From positions 3,844,001-3,908,000 of the forward strand of contig NZ_CP081942.1 in assembly GCF_020386635.1 (NCBI RefSeq): a stretch of 64,000 nucleotides of DNA, read 5' to 3'. The DNA is from Pseudomonas sp. MM211. Lineage in GTDB: Bacteria > Pseudomonadota > Gammaproteobacteria > Pseudomonadales > Pseudomonadaceae. Shown piece after piece: positions 50,609 to 60,439 of this stretch. The first letter of the stretch is position 1; the number at the start of each line of letters is the position of its first letter. The notes beneath the pieces are model-generated. The model was not told the origin of the DNA. It searched no databases and saw nothing but the letters and a program-made list of their open reading frames with translations. The position numbers were made by a program, and so were the translations under genes.

Positions 50609-51409
50609 TCAACGTAGCACGTCGACACGTAACCCGTCGCCACTGCCCTCACCGATTTCCAGGCGAGCCGCCCTCACCCGCTGCTCGATCAACGCCTCGC
50701 GCCAGGCTTCTGCGTGAGCGCCGGAAAGACTGACACGCAAGGTGCTGTCCTGATTGAGGCTACGCGCCAGCAGCTCCGTCCACTCCTGATCGGGCTCGCC
50801 CTGCCCAGGCAGGCGCAGCTCTCCGGTACTTTTCAGCTGCCGTGACAGCGTGGCAGGCGTTGGCAACACCTTCGCCAGGGGCTCAGTGGCAGCCAGCAAC
50901 TCGGCATGCAGATAAGCGCGGCGATTGCCGCGAGTGATGCTGTACAGCGCTACAAGGCTGTCTTGATTCGGCTCGGCCAAGCGCAGCAAGGCATAAGCCT
51001 GCTGATCATCGGAGCCGTAAAGAGTGGAGTTACCGAATACCGCGTTGGCCCATAGGCTGCTGGAGCCACACTCGCGCCCCTCGCACCAATAAAGGATGTG
51101 GGCGTCTTTATCCTGCAGCGACTCGCGCGCGGCAGAGAACACCTCATTGGCATTGTGAGTACGGGGCAGCTCGTAGGTGATGGCGGTGAGTTGACCGGTG
51201 GCGAGCACCTCGCGCTCGTAACGCAAGCGCCCGCTGATACGGCGGATGGTGCCTTGCGGATAAAGACGCTCCTGGTCGGCCTGCTCCTTGAACGTGACGA
51301 TCTCACTACCCGGAAAGCGTGGCAGCACATCGAGGTCGCTGCTGCCGGCTACATCAGCAGTGGCAGCGGCGCTGACCAACATCAGGGGAAACAGGTAACT
51401 CAGACGCAT
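50609..51409 (-). CDS. DUF4892 exported protein
   Basis: A 266-residue periplasmic protein with a signal peptide (MRLSYLFPLMLVSAAATADV). DUF4892 is characterised by RFPGSEIVTFKEQADQ near the mature start and YWCEGRECGSSSLWAN, with a Cys pair, in the middle. The C-terminal part resembles an OmpA-like fold (LRVSLSGAHAEAWREALIEQ). Role unknown; the family is widespread in gamma-proteobacteria. Confidence 0.83.
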   Translation of the reverse strand: MRLSYLFPLMLVSAAATADVAGSSDLDVLPRFPGSEIVTFKEQADQERLYPQGTIRRISGRLRYEREVLATGQLTAITYELPRTHNANEVFSAARESLQDKDAHILYWCEGRECGSSSLWANAVFGNSTLYGSDDQQAYALLRLAEPNQDSLVALYSITRGNRRAYLHAELLAATEPLAKVLPTPATLSRQLKSTGELRLPGQGEPDQEWTELLARSLNQDSTLRVSLSGAHAEAWREALIEQRVRAARLEIGEGSGDGLRVDVLR

Positions 51410-51568
51410 GAAACCCCTCGCTGCTCGGCGGTAGCGAGGGTCTGCGAAGCAGCTGGCAGGGTGTGAACATCATCGGACGCGAGCAGCGCTTCCAGCGCGA
51501 CGGTATACAAGTCGGTCATGCGGGTCTCCATTGCAATGCCGACACCTTTCCCCAGTTGCAGCAGGCCG

Positions 51569-52432
51569 TCAAGGCGCGTTCAGGAAAGGATTGAAACAGT
51601 CTGCTACGAGTTGCGCCCCGCGCTCATCGTCCAGATGCAAATGATGCCCGCCGGGCAACCGCTCGACGTCGATGGCCGTCTGCGCGAGCAAATCATTCAG
51701 CCCGTCACGCTGTGCAAGCAGGCCGTGCTCGGCCAGCACCAGCTTTGTGGGGCAACCGAGCGCGACAATGAAGGCATGCACGTGGTCGCGGGTCAGCCGC
51801 AAGGGTGTCGGCAATGTCAGGCGATTGTCCGTGCGCCAGGTATAGCCGCCGGGAACCGGCATCAGCCCACGTTGCGCGAGCAGCTCGGCGGCTTCGAAAC
51901 TCACCAACCCTACCCCGCGCTGGCGTACCTGAGCCGCACGCTCCAGGCTGGGGTAGACCGGTTTACGCTTGGCGGGCAGTGCCAGTTGCGCACGCAGGGA
52001 ATCAGCCAGGGTGGTGACGGCTGCCTCTGCTTCGCTGGTCGGCGGGACAAGGCCGTCGATCAGCGCCAGGCGTTGCACGCGCTCGGGAAAAGTCGCGGCG
52101 AGCAGTAGCGAGACGATCGCGCCCATGGAATGGCCGAGCAGACTGAAGCGCTGCCAGCCGAACTGCTCCGCGACCAACAGCACGTCGTGCACGTAATCCC
52201 ACAGCGCATACCCTGCACCTGCGGGGCGATGATCCGAATGGCCATGGCCGGCAAAATCCAGGGCGACGATACGCAACCCTGACAGCCTGGGCGCCAACCG
52301 CGCGAAGCTCGCTGCATTGTCGAGCCAGCCGTGCAGGGCGATTACCGGAGTGCCGTCCTCCGGGCCATGAATCTGAGCGGCCAGTTCAATATGCGGCAGA
52401 CGCAGACGCACCTCTTCGAACCCCAGACTCAT
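51569..52432 (-). CDS. Alpha/beta hydrolase (downstream of a hydrolase pair)
   Basis: A 287-residue alpha/beta hydrolase. The HGW oxyanion loop VIALHGWLDNAASFARLA, nucleophile elbow LLGHSMGAIVS, acid region and late His (LPGGHHLHLDD) form a complete catalytic set. It resembles the MhpC/SerB-type hydrolases. Its ATG overlaps the upstream hydrolase stop (ATGA), so the two genes are co-translated. Substrate unknown. Confidence 0.9.
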   Translation of the reverse strand: MSLGFEEVRLRLPHIELAAQIHGPEDGTPVIALHGWLDNAASFARLAPRLSGLRIVALDFAGHGHSDHRPAGAGYALWDYVHDVLLVAEQFGWQRFSLLGHSMGAIVSLLLAATFPERVQRLALIDGLVPPTSEAEAAVTTLADSLRAQLALPAKRKPVYPSLERAAQVRQRGVGLVSFEAAELLAQRGLMPVPGGYTWRTDNRLTLPTPLRLTRDHVHAFIVALGCPTKLVLAEHGLLAQRDGLNDLLAQTAIDVERLPGGHHLHLDDERGAQLVADCFNPFLNAP

Positions 52433-53232
52433 CGAACGGCCTCGCCAGAACCCTGCCAGCGCGCGAATAGCTTGCGGAGCAACTGTGCCGTGTCGTCCGG
52501 GTATTCGAGGGGAAACATATGCCCACCGGGCAGCGTGAGAAACTCGCCCCGCGGCGCCCGGCGTGCCATCCGCCCATGATGGGCGAGTACCACGCGGCTC
52601 TGGGCACCTTTCACCAGCGCCAGCGGCACTTGCAACTGCTGCGGCAGGCCAGGGCTGGTATGAGGAACACTGCGGTAGATACTGATCTCGGTCGCCGCCT
52701 CGAAACGCAGCCGCACGCCATCCTCGTGTGGGTGCAAACCGTGCTCGACGTAGGCATCCAGACACTCGGGATCGAAACCGCTGAACAGCTTCCTCTCGGC
52801 AAAATAACGGCGTGCTTCCAACGGGTCGGCGAACGCTTCGCGTCGGCCAAGGGTTCGCCCGGCGGGTGTAAGGCGGTCGATGAAGCCGAAGCGCTTGGCA
52901 GCATGGATCACCATCCGGTCGGTACGGCTCAGCACGGGCGAGTCGAGCATGACCAGGCCGCGGTAGAGATCCGGCCGGCGCAACGCGGCATGGAAATGCA
53001 GCACGCCACCCAACGAATGACCCACTCCCCATACCGGGCCGCCGCACTGCTCCAGGTGATGCAGCAGCTCGTCGACCAGGTTGCTCCAGTTATCATTCAC
53101 GGGAAAGCGCGGGTCGTGCGCGTGCTGTGCCAGGTGCTGCACCCGGTACTCCGGTGCGAGCGCGGCAAATAGCTTGCCGTAGGTTCCCGAGGGGAAGCCA
53201 TTGGCGTGGGCAAAGAAGATGAGCTGGGACAT
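52429..53232 (-). CDS. Alpha/beta hydrolase (upstream of a hydrolase pair)
   Basis: A 267-residue alpha/beta hydrolase with FFAHANGFPSGTYGKLFAAL at the N-terminus, the nucleophile elbow VGHSLGGVLHF, and LPGGHMFPLEYP at the catalytic His. The start MSQLIFFAHANG (53232) fits the family; an ATG 20 codons upstream lacks support. It differs from its neighbour well beyond recent duplication, so the pair is probably functional specialisation. Confidence 0.9.
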   Translation of the reverse strand: MSQLIFFAHANGFPSGTYGKLFAALAPEYRVQHLAQHAHDPRFPVNDNWSNLVDELLHHLEQCGGPVWGVGHSLGGVLHFHAALRRPDLYRGLVMLDSPVLSRTDRMVIHAAKRFGFIDRLTPAGRTLGRREAFADPLEARRYFAERKLFSGFDPECLDAYVEHGLHPHEDGVRLRFEAATEISIYRSVPHTSPGLPQQLQVPLALVKGAQSRVVLAHHGRMARRAPRGEFLTLPGGHMFPLEYPDDTAQLLRKLFARWQGSGEAVR

Positions 53233-53392
53233 GGTCGTCGCGCTGGTGGCAGGCAATGCGGGGATTGTCAGCCAGCCCCCAGCCCACGGCAATGACCGTA
53301 ACGGTCAGGAAGGACGACGCTCCGGCCAAATGTTCCATAACCGGCTCAACGTCTTGCGAGCGAGAGTCATGTGGGGCTACGCCATAGCCAGC

Positions 53393-53857
53393 TCAGCGCA
53401 GGTCGGAGTGGGCCAGCAACTCCAGTGACATAAGCCCGGCAATCAGCTCTTCACCTTCGAGCATCGCCAGGCTGGCGGTGTGCATGGAAAGCGGCTGCTG
53501 CCGATGACCATGTACCAGCAGCCCACCGAGTGCGCCGATGAAGGGCTGATGGGAAACCAGCAGGAGCTCCTGGGCCGAGAGGCGCTGCAGCTTGCCCAGG
53601 CTGTCGCGGGGATCGCTTTCCGGGGTCAGCCAGGGAACCGTGTGCAGTTCGGCGCTCGACGCCAGGGCATCACGCACCAGCGCAGCCGTCTGCTGGGCCC
53701 GAACATATGGGCTGACGAATATCGCATCCAGTGAACGGCCACGCAGGTGTTCGAAGGATTGGCGTACTTCGTCACGCCCGTAGTCCGTCAGCTCCCGCTG
53801 AGCATCGGTGCGTGCCTCAGGGTGGGCCTGGCCATGACGCAACAACCAGATTCTCAT
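53393..53857 (-). CDS. sixA: SixA, phosphohistidine phosphatase
   Basis: A 154-residue histidine-phosphatase-superfamily enzyme. The RHG motif LLRHGQAHPEA provides the nucleophilic His; TPESDPR and VSHQPFIGALGGLL complete the site. SixA removes phosphate from histidines of HPt domains or of the nitrogen phosphotransferase system. It lies 10 bp after the DUF4389 gene on the same strand. Confidence 0.92.
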   Translation of the reverse strand: MRIWLLRHGQAHPEARTDAQRELTDYGRDEVRQSFEHLRGRSLDAIFVSPYVRAQQTAALVRDALASSAELHTVPWLTPESDPRDSLGKLQRLSAQELLLVSHQPFIGALGGLLVHGHRQQPLSMHTASLAMLEGEELIAGLMSLELLAHSDLR

Positions 53858-53867
53858 GGCTGATGGC

Positions 53868-54194
53868 TCACAGCTTCGGCTCCTCGTCCCTTGCCGGCGG
53901 CACGCTGTGCGCAAATTCGCCCTGAGCTGGGCGCGGCGTTGGCCAGTCGGCAAACGGCCAGGGCTTGGATTCACTGTTGAAAGTGCCGAAACGGCCGATC
54001 TGGGCCAGATACTGGCTGAGGCTGTCGCCGAAACCCAGCAAACCGGCATTTGGCGCGCCGTATACCAGGCGATAGATCAGTTGCAGCAGAACCACACCGG
54101 CCAGCAACAACTCGGCCACTTGCCAGACCAGCAGGAACAGCAGCATCCAGACGATGCGCAGCCCGATAGGCTCGCCTTTTGGGTGTTCACTCAT
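53868..54194 (-). CDS. DUF4389 membrane protein
   Basis: A 108-residue protein with one or two hydrophobic helices (LRIVWMLLFLLVWQVAELLL, then ALLQLIYRLVYG-type) and a C-terminal tail with SESKPWPFADWPTP. This is the DUF4389 family, usually found between gpsA and sixA in pseudomonads, as here. Function unknown. Confidence 0.88.
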   Translation of the reverse strand: MSEHPKGEPIGLRIVWMLLFLLVWQVAELLLAGVVLLQLIYRLVYGAPNAGLLGFGDSLSQYLAQIGRFGTFNSESKPWPFADWPTPRPAQGEFAHSVPPARDEEPKL

Positions 54195-54205
54195 GTTCGG
54201 ATCCC

Positions 54206-55228
54206 TCAGAAGCCAGTGGCTGGAATGAAATCGACGTCGGTCTTCGGCTCTGCGCGCATCAGCGCCTCGATCACCTGATCCAGGGTTCGCCCCTCGAACA
54301 GGATCGCGTGCAGCCCCGCCACCAACGGCATATATATCTGTAATTCGTCGGACTTGGCCTTAAGCACCTTGATGGTATTGACCCCTTCGGCAACTTCGCC
54401 GAGGCGCTCGACGGCATCTTCCAGGCTCAGGCCTTCACCAAGCGCGAAGCCGACCTGGTAATTGCGGCTTTTCGGCGACGAGCAGGTAACGATTAGATCA
54501 CCAACCCCGGCGAGACCAAGGAAGGTCATGGGATTGGCTCCCAGATGCACAGCGAAACGGGTCATTTCCGCCAGCGCCCGGGTGATCAACATACTCTTGG
54601 TGTTCTCACCCATGCCCAGCGCCGCCGCCATGCCGGCGATGATGGCGTAAACATTCTTCAGCGCACCACCCAGCTCGACACCAAAACGGTCGGCACTGGC
54701 GTAAACGCGGAAGGTACGACCGTGCAACACCTCCTGAACCTCACGGCACAGGGCTTCGTCTTCACTGGCGACGACCGTGGCGGTCAGCGTATGCGCAGCG
54801 ATTTCCTTCGCCAGGTTTGGCCCGGAAAGCACGCCGATCCGCGCCTCGGGGGCAACCTCTTCGAGGATCTGGCTCATCAGTTTGAACGTCTGCGCCTCAA
54901 TGCCCTTGGTGGTACTGACCAGCATCTTGCCAACCAGCAGCGCCGACACAGGTTGCAGCACCTGACGCAGTGCACTGGACGGCAAAGCCACGAACGCCAA
55001 TGCGCAACTGTTCAGCGCACCAGGCAGATCAGTAGTCGGCTCGACACCGTCGAGCACCTTGACGCCCTTCAGGTAACGGGGGTTTTCGCGATTGACCCGA
55101 ATGGCCTCGGCCTGCACGGGGTCGCGCATCCAGTGCAGAACACGATGACCATTCTGCGCCAGCAGGTTAGCGATAGCGGTACCGAAACTGCCGCCGCCAA
55201 GCACCGCGATAGGTTGCTGTTGAGTCAT
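54206..55228 (-). CDS. gpsA: Glycerol-3-phosphate dehydrogenase [NAD(P)+] GpsA
   Basis: A 340-residue cytoplasmic enzyme that makes sn-glycerol 3-phosphate from dihydroxyacetone phosphate for phospholipid synthesis. The Rossmann loop [20 protein letters not shown], the segment [16 protein letters not shown] and the motif [20 protein letters not shown] are typical. I start at [13 protein letters not shown] (55228); an upstream in-frame ATG would extend it without homology. First gene of gpsA-DUF4389-sixA. Confidence 0.96.
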   Translation of the reverse strand: MTQQQPIAVLGGGSFGTAIANLLAQNGHRVLHWMRDPVQAEAIRVNRENPRYLKGVKVLDGVEPTTDLPGALNSCALAFVALPSSALRQVLQPVSALLVGKMLVSTTKGIEAQTFKLMSQILEEVAPEARIGVLSGPNLAKEIAAHTLTATVVASEDEALCREVQEVLHGRTFRVYASADRFGVELGGALKNVYAIIAGMAAALGMGENTKSMLITRALAEMTRFAVHLGANPMTFLGLAGVGDLIVTCSSPKSRNYQVGFALGEGLSLEDAVERLGEVAEGVNTIKVLKAKSDELQIYMPLVAGLHAILFEGRTLDQVIEALMRAEPKTDVDFIPATGF

Positions 55229-55417
55229 GACCGATCCGTAGTGAGGTGTGTGGCAATGCAGCATTATACGGCTCACTCGCCCCACGGCCACCCTTGCGGA
55301 CTGACCAACGCGGCAGACTGGCTCGCTGAACTAAAAACGGGTCTTTTACCGATGTATGACTAGCAACGGTTCGCCGCTCGGTTAACATGCATCACACTGC
55401 GCGAACAGGGTCGTTGC

Positions 55418-57526
55418 GTGACCAAAGCCTCCCCTCCCCTCAAACTTCTGCTGCTGGCGCTCCTGGCCACTGGCGACGCCGTGGCCGATGACCTGTTCAG
55501 CGGCGGCCAGGTCGTTCCCGAAGTATTGACCGCCACGCGCCTGAAACAGTCGCCTGCTGCGGTGCCTGGCAGCGTGACGGTGCTCGACAGCGCCCTGATC
55601 AGGGCCAGCGGAGCACGCGATATCGCAGAACTGCTGCGCCTGGTGCCGGGCATGATGGTCGGCTACCGCAACGGCAATCAACCAACACTCAACTACCACG
55701 GCTCCAGCGCCTCGGAAGCACGACGCCTGCAGGTGATGGTCGATGGCCGTTCGGTGTATCACCCGGGCCTGGCGACCGTCGACTGGTCGGACATTCCAGT
55801 GGCCCTGGAAGACATCGAGCGCATCGAGGTATTTCGCGGCCCCAACACCGTGAGCTATGGCGCCAATGCGCTGATGGGCGTCGTCAGCATCTTTACCCGC
55901 AATCCGGCAGACAGCCATGGCACCCGACTCAAGGTCACCCGTGGCCAGCGTGGTATCGCCGATTACTACGCCAGCCAAGGCAGCAGTTGGGACAGTGGCG
56001 CCATGCGCCTGTCGATCAGCGGCCAGGAGGATGGCGGTTTCGACCACGATGAATTTGCCGCCCCCTACCGTGACAGCCGTCGCCTGGAACGTATCAATCT
56101 GTCCGTCAGCCATCAGCTCGATGAACGCCAGAGCCTGGACTGGCAACTCGCCGCGAAGGAAGGCAGCAATCAGCGCCCCTACCTCTATGAGCCGCTGTTT
56201 CCGGGTATCGGCCTCGGGGATACCGACTCGGACGTCAAGGCCCGCGACTATGCAGGCTCGCTGCGCTGGAATTTCGACCAGACGGCCAACCACAGCCTGT
56301 CACTGCAGAGCTCCGTACAGCACTGGGAACGCCTGGAAAGCTGGCGAGCCTGTGAAGCAGAAATCGCCTTCAGCCCTCAGCTCGCCGAGCTGTGGGCGCT
56401 CAACCCTGGGTACGTGACACGCTTCACCCGCAATCCGTTCGGCAGCGTGCCTGCGGGTACCACTCAGGAACGCGCGCTGGCAACGCAGATTCAGCAGCAA
56501 CTGGCCTCGGGAGCGACCCGCGAGGTCTGCGGCACGGCCAACCAGAACATCCGCGAAACCCGCTACGACCTCGAACTGCAGGACACCCTAAGCCTCACCG
56601 ACAACCTGCGCCTGCTCAGCGGCCTGGGTTATCGCTATGACCAGGCCGACTCGGAAACCTTTTTCAGCAGCCGGCTCAGCAACCAGGTCTGGCGCCTGTT
56701 CAGCCACCTTGAATGGCAGGTGGACGACCATTGGTTGCTGCAAGGCGGTGCCATGCTCGAAGACGACCGGCTCACCGGCTCATCGCTAACACCACGCCTC
56801 GCCGTCAACTACCTGATTACTCCGCGCCACGGCCTGCGAGCAGTCTACTCGGAGGCGGTACGTTCCCCCGATATGTACGAAAACAATGCCGATTGGCGCT
56901 ACCGAATTCGCGGCCTGCAGCCACAGCCATTCGGCCAGCGCGATGCCTACTACTTCATCAACGCCAAGGGGCCCCGCGACCTCGAACAGGAAGTCATCCG
57001 TTCCCACGAGCTCGGTTATAACGGCCTGTTCGCCGAAGCCGGCCTCAGCATTGACGTAAAGCTGTTCTACGACGAGATCCACAGCATGATCAGCGAGCCT
57101 TTGCGCGCCGATCGCTTCGTTCCAGACAATACCCATCGCATGCGTTTCAGCGGTGCGGAAACCCAACTGGACTGGCATGTCAGCATGGATGACCGCTTGC
57201 GTCTGACCTATGCCTACGTCGACTTCAGCGCCACCAGTAAAACCGATCAGCGCCTAACCGCGCGCAACAGTGGCTCCGCCGGCTGGCTTCGTGACTGGGG
57301 AATGGGCTGGTCGAGTGGTTTGTTCTATTACGGCGCGGATCGCCTCAACGAGCGGCGCTTCGAGCGTATGGATCTGCGCCTGGCCAAGCGTACGCCAATA
57401 GGCCGCAGCCAGCTGGAAGTGGCGGGCGTGGTGCAGTGGCGCCTGGATGATGAAGCCCTGACCTGGCGTGAGAACAACTACGACGAGCGCCGCCTGTTCT
57501 ATCTCAGCGCCGAGCTCGAATTCTAG
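55418..57526 (+). CDS. TonB-dependent outer membrane receptor
   Basis: A 702-residue receptor starting with GTG (CAGGG upstream). Signal peptide about 1-23 (KLLLLALLATGDAVADD), plug domain (VPEVLTATRLKQSPAAVPGS, RDIAELLRLVPGMMVGYRNG, LQVMVDGRSVYHPG, IERIEVFRGPNTVSYGANAL) and a beta-barrel ending in the terminal aromatic strand LFYLSAELEF. Two cysteines lie in a likely surface loop. No obvious Fur box was seen upstream, so iron control is not supported. It directly abuts the next gene (TAG-ATG). Confidence 0.93.
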   Translation: MTKASPPLKLLLLALLATGDAVADDLFSGGQVVPEVLTATRLKQSPAAVPGSVTVLDSALIRASGARDIAELLRLVPGMMVGYRNGNQPTLNYHGSSASEARRLQVMVDGRSVYHPGLATVDWSDIPVALEDIERIEVFRGPNTVSYGANALMGVVSIFTRNPADSHGTRLKVTRGQRGIADYYASQGSSWDSGAMRLSISGQEDGGFDHDEFAAPYRDSRRLERINLSVSHQLDERQSLDWQLAAKEGSNQRPYLYEPLFPGIGLGDTDSDVKARDYAGSLRWNFDQTANHSLSLQSSVQHWERLESWRACEAEIAFSPQLAELWALNPGYVTRFTRNPFGSVPAGTTQERALATQIQQQLASGATREVCGTANQNIRETRYDLELQDTLSLTDNLRLLSGLGYRYDQADSETFFSSRLSNQVWRLFSHLEWQVDDHWLLQGGAMLEDDRLTGSSLTPRLAVNYLITPRHGLRAVYSEAVRSPDMYENNADWRYRIRGLQPQPFGQRDAYYFINAKGPRDLEQEVIRSHELGYNGLFAEAGLSIDVKLFYDEIHSMISEPLRADRFVPDNTHRMRFSGAETQLDWHVSMDDRLRLTYAYVDFSATSKTDQRLTARNSGSAGWLRDWGMGWSSGLFYYGADRLNERRFERMDLRLAKRTPIGRSQLEVAGVVQWRLDDEALTWRENNYDERRLFYLSAELEF

Positions 57527-58447
57527 ATGGTCGCCAATCGTTCGAGAACAAGGTCAGGCCGCTCATGGGCGCGCCGCCTGCTGTTTTTGCTCTGCCTGCT
57601 GCAATCCCCGCTGCAGGCGGCAGAGCTGCTGCTGAGCACCGCAGGGGATACCGCTACCCTGCAGGGCTTCAGCACCGCGCTGGCGTCGTCTCGCCCGCAG
57701 GATCGTGTACGTATCGTAGCGTTGAACGACCTGCCGCCGCTGAACGAACTACCGGCAGATACCTACCTCATTCTGTTCGGTCAACCGGCATTGGCCTGGC
57801 GCCTCAGTTCGCATGAAGGCCCGCCGACGCTGGTATTGCAGGTGAACAAGACCCAGGCGCGCGCAACCCTTGGCGACCGTACACCGACCAAACTCAGCGT
57901 GCTCTGGTCAGATCCATCACCGTTGCGCCAGCTTCGTCTGGCCAAACTGCTGCTGCCGCATATCGCTCGGGTTGGTGTACTGCATGATGAGCACAGCGCA
58001 TTTCTGCTCGACGAGATCCGGCATGCCGCCACGGGCCTGGATATGCAGATAGTCTCAGAAGGCTGGCCAAGCACTCGCGACAACCGAACATTGTTGCGCG
58101 TGCTGCGCGACAGCGACGTGCTGCTCGGCGTCGCCGACGACGACCTGTACAACCCACAAACCGCCAAGAACCTGCTGCTGACCAGTTACGGCCAACAACG
58201 TGCCGTGATTGGCCCTAGCGCAGGCTTCGTCCGTGCAGGCAGCCTGGCGAGCACCTACAGCGACCAGAACGACTGGCTGGACACACTCGCTCGCTTGCTC
58301 GACCAACCGCCGCACAGCTGGCCAAGCGGTACCTACTCGAACACATTCAAAGTGCTCGGCAATTCCCAGGTAGCGCGCGCTCTGGCGGTGGAATTGCCCA
58401 GCGACGAGGATCTTGCCCGGCATCTGTCAGAAGGAGAAACGCCATGA
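57527..58447 (+). CDS. ABC-type periplasmic substrate-binding-like protein
   Basis: A 306-residue protein with a signal peptide (WARRLLFLLCLLQSPLQAAE). The body is like the TrpX/YtfQ-type ABC substrate-binding group: AKLLLPHIARVGVLHDEHSA, LRDSDVLLGVADDDLYNPQT and AVIGPSAGFVRAGSLASTYS. No ABC permease or ATPase accompanies it. It starts at the receptor stop and overlaps the kinase start (ATGA), so a periplasmic sensing role for the kinase is likely. Confidence 0.85.
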   Translation: MVANRSRTRSGRSWARRLLFLLCLLQSPLQAAELLLSTAGDTATLQGFSTALASSRPQDRVRIVALNDLPPLNELPADTYLILFGQPALAWRLSSHEGPPTLVLQVNKTQARATLGDRTPTKLSVLWSDPSPLRQLRLAKLLLPHIARVGVLHDEHSAFLLDEIRHAATGLDMQIVSEGWPSTRDNRTLLRVLRDSDVLLGVADDDLYNPQTAKNLLLTSYGQQRAVIGPSAGFVRAGSLASTYSDQNDWLDTLARLLDQPPHSWPSGTYSNTFKVLGNSQVARALAVELPSDEDLARHLSEGETP

Positions 58448-60352
58448 AACTGTGGCGCGGCTGGAACATCCATATCCGTACCCAGCTCATCAGTGTCGGG
58501 CCGGCCCTGCTGCTAACGCTCCTGCTAACCGGATTCCTGACCTTCAACCGCCTGCAGGATCTGCGCGTCGAGATCAATCAAACCGGGCAACTGATCGCCA
58601 GCCAACTGGCACCGGCCACCGAATACGGGGTGATCTCGGGTAACCGCAAAGTGCTGGAGTCACTGCTGCAGGCCACCCTGAAAACTCCTCACGTCCGCTT
58701 CATCGAGGTGCGTGATCGCGACGACAGCATCTTGGCCTACCTCGAACAACCCGAACACGTGCAGGCGGGCCACACGCATATCGACATTTTCCAATCGCCG
58801 ATCCGGCAGCAGCAGGTCGACTTGGGTTCGGATTTCATTCAGGAAGATTCCAGCACGCAGCCCCCCTAAACGGCGACTACCTGGGCCGAGTCGTCGTCGG
58901 CGTGTCCGGCGAAGCCTTCAATACACGCCAGCAGGAAATCCTCTTCAAGGTCGCAATCCTGGTGTTGTTTGCCCTGCTGCTGACCTTCCTGCTGGCCCGG
59001 CGCCTCGCCAGCCGCCTGTCTCGGCCATTAAGCGCGATGAGCGATGCCGTCACGGCAATTCAGAGCGGTAACTACCAGACGACGCTTCCGGAAGTCGGCG
59101 GCGGCGAACTGGTTACCCTGGCCCAGCACATCAACAACCTTGCCAGCGGCCTGAACAACGCCGCCCTGGAGCAACAGCAGGCCATGACATTGCTGATCAA
59201 GGCCCGCGAGGAATCGGAACTGGCCAACCGTGCAAAATCGGACTTTCTGGCGATGATGAGCCACGAACTTCGCACCCCCATGAATGGTGTTCTGGGGATG
59301 TTGCAGTTGCTGGAAACCACGGACATGAACCAGGAGCAGCATGAATATGCGGCCCTGGCCACGGAGTCGACCGAACACCTGCTCAAGGTGATTAACGACA
59401 TTCTCGATTTTTCGCGGATCGAACGCGGTGCACTGGAGCTGGAGCTCATCAGTTTCAATCTGTCGGTACTGTTGAAAACTGCACTGCACTCTTTTCAGCA
59501 CAGCGCCCAGCAGCGTGGACTGGCCCTGCGCCTGGAACTCGGCGAAGCACTGCCATCGCTTCAGGTACAGGGCGACCCCACTCGTCTTCGCCAGGTTCTG
59601 GTCAACCTGATCGGCAATGCCCTGAAATTCACCGAGCGCGGCGAAGTCCGCGTGGAGGCTCACTGGCAGGCGCTGGACAATCAGGTGCTGTGGTTCACCT
59701 GTAGCGTGCACGACACTGGCATTGGTATCAGCAGCGAACGACTTGAAACCATGTTCGATGCCTTCCAGCAGGCAGACAATTCGATTTCCCGACGTTACGG
59801 TGGCACCGGCTTGGGCCTGCCAATCGCCCGCACGCTGGCAGAGCGCATGGGAGGCACCCTGAAAGCGCAAAGCGAACAGGGCCGCGGTTCCTGCTTTACC
59901 TTGGAAATTCCTCTGCCGTTTTCGGCGCAACAGCCGCTGCTCCCCCCGAAGCGACAACACCAGAGCCTGAAATACGAGAAACCCACTCGGTACTCCTGGT
60001 GGAAGATAACGCCGTCAACCAGACGGTGATCGAGGCCATGCTGCGCAGTCTCGGCTATCAGGTGACCCTGGTGGTCGACGGCGTACAGGCCGTTTCGGCG
60101 GTACGTCAGAGTCGATTCGCAGCCGTGCTGATGGACTGCCGCCTGCCGATCATGGACGGCTACGAGGCCACTCGCCGCATCCGCGAACTGGGATCACAAG
60201 GACAGCTTCCGATCATCGCGTTGACTGCCAATGCGCTGCAGGGAGATCGGGAAGCCTGCTTGCAGGCTGGAATGAACGATTACCTCGCCAAACCGTTCAA
60301 ACGCATGGAACTGCAGGAATTGCTCGATCGCTGGCTGTCACCCAACCATTAG
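58444..60352 (+). pseudogene. Hybrid histidine kinase (PA1611-like), frame broken twice
   Basis: One hybrid kinase of about 636 residues once two single bases are restored. N-terminus: TM1 (RTQLISVGPALLLTLLLTGF), a periplasmic CHASE8-like region, TM2 (ILFKVAILVLFALLLTFLLA) and HAMP. Then a dimerisation box FLAMMSHELRTPMNGVLG (phosphorylated His codon 59262-59264), an ATPase domain (LVNLIGNALKFTERG, GTGLGLPIA) and a receiver with Asp codon 60134-60136 (LMDCRLPIMDGYEA). No Hpt domain follows. Frame breaks occur at C6 runs 58861-58866 and 59942-59947, each repaired by a seventh C (giving QPPLNGDYLGR and LLPPEATTPEPE). It is in the position of P. aeruginosa PA1611, next to fabA, a kinase of the Gac/Rsm network. 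Confidence 0.88.
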
Positions 60353-60439
60353 ATGACTAGTCAGATCGACGGAAATGTTGCACGCTTGCGGGCTGAAGTG
60401 GGCGTCAAAGGGTCATCTGTGACACCATTGGCCGCAGCA

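Noticed and set aside
58444..60352. Three separate genes (sensor fragment, kinase, lone receiver)
   Set aside because: Each break is repaired by one C in a C6 run, and domain order then equals a single hybrid kinase; separate genes would need starts without ribosome sites.
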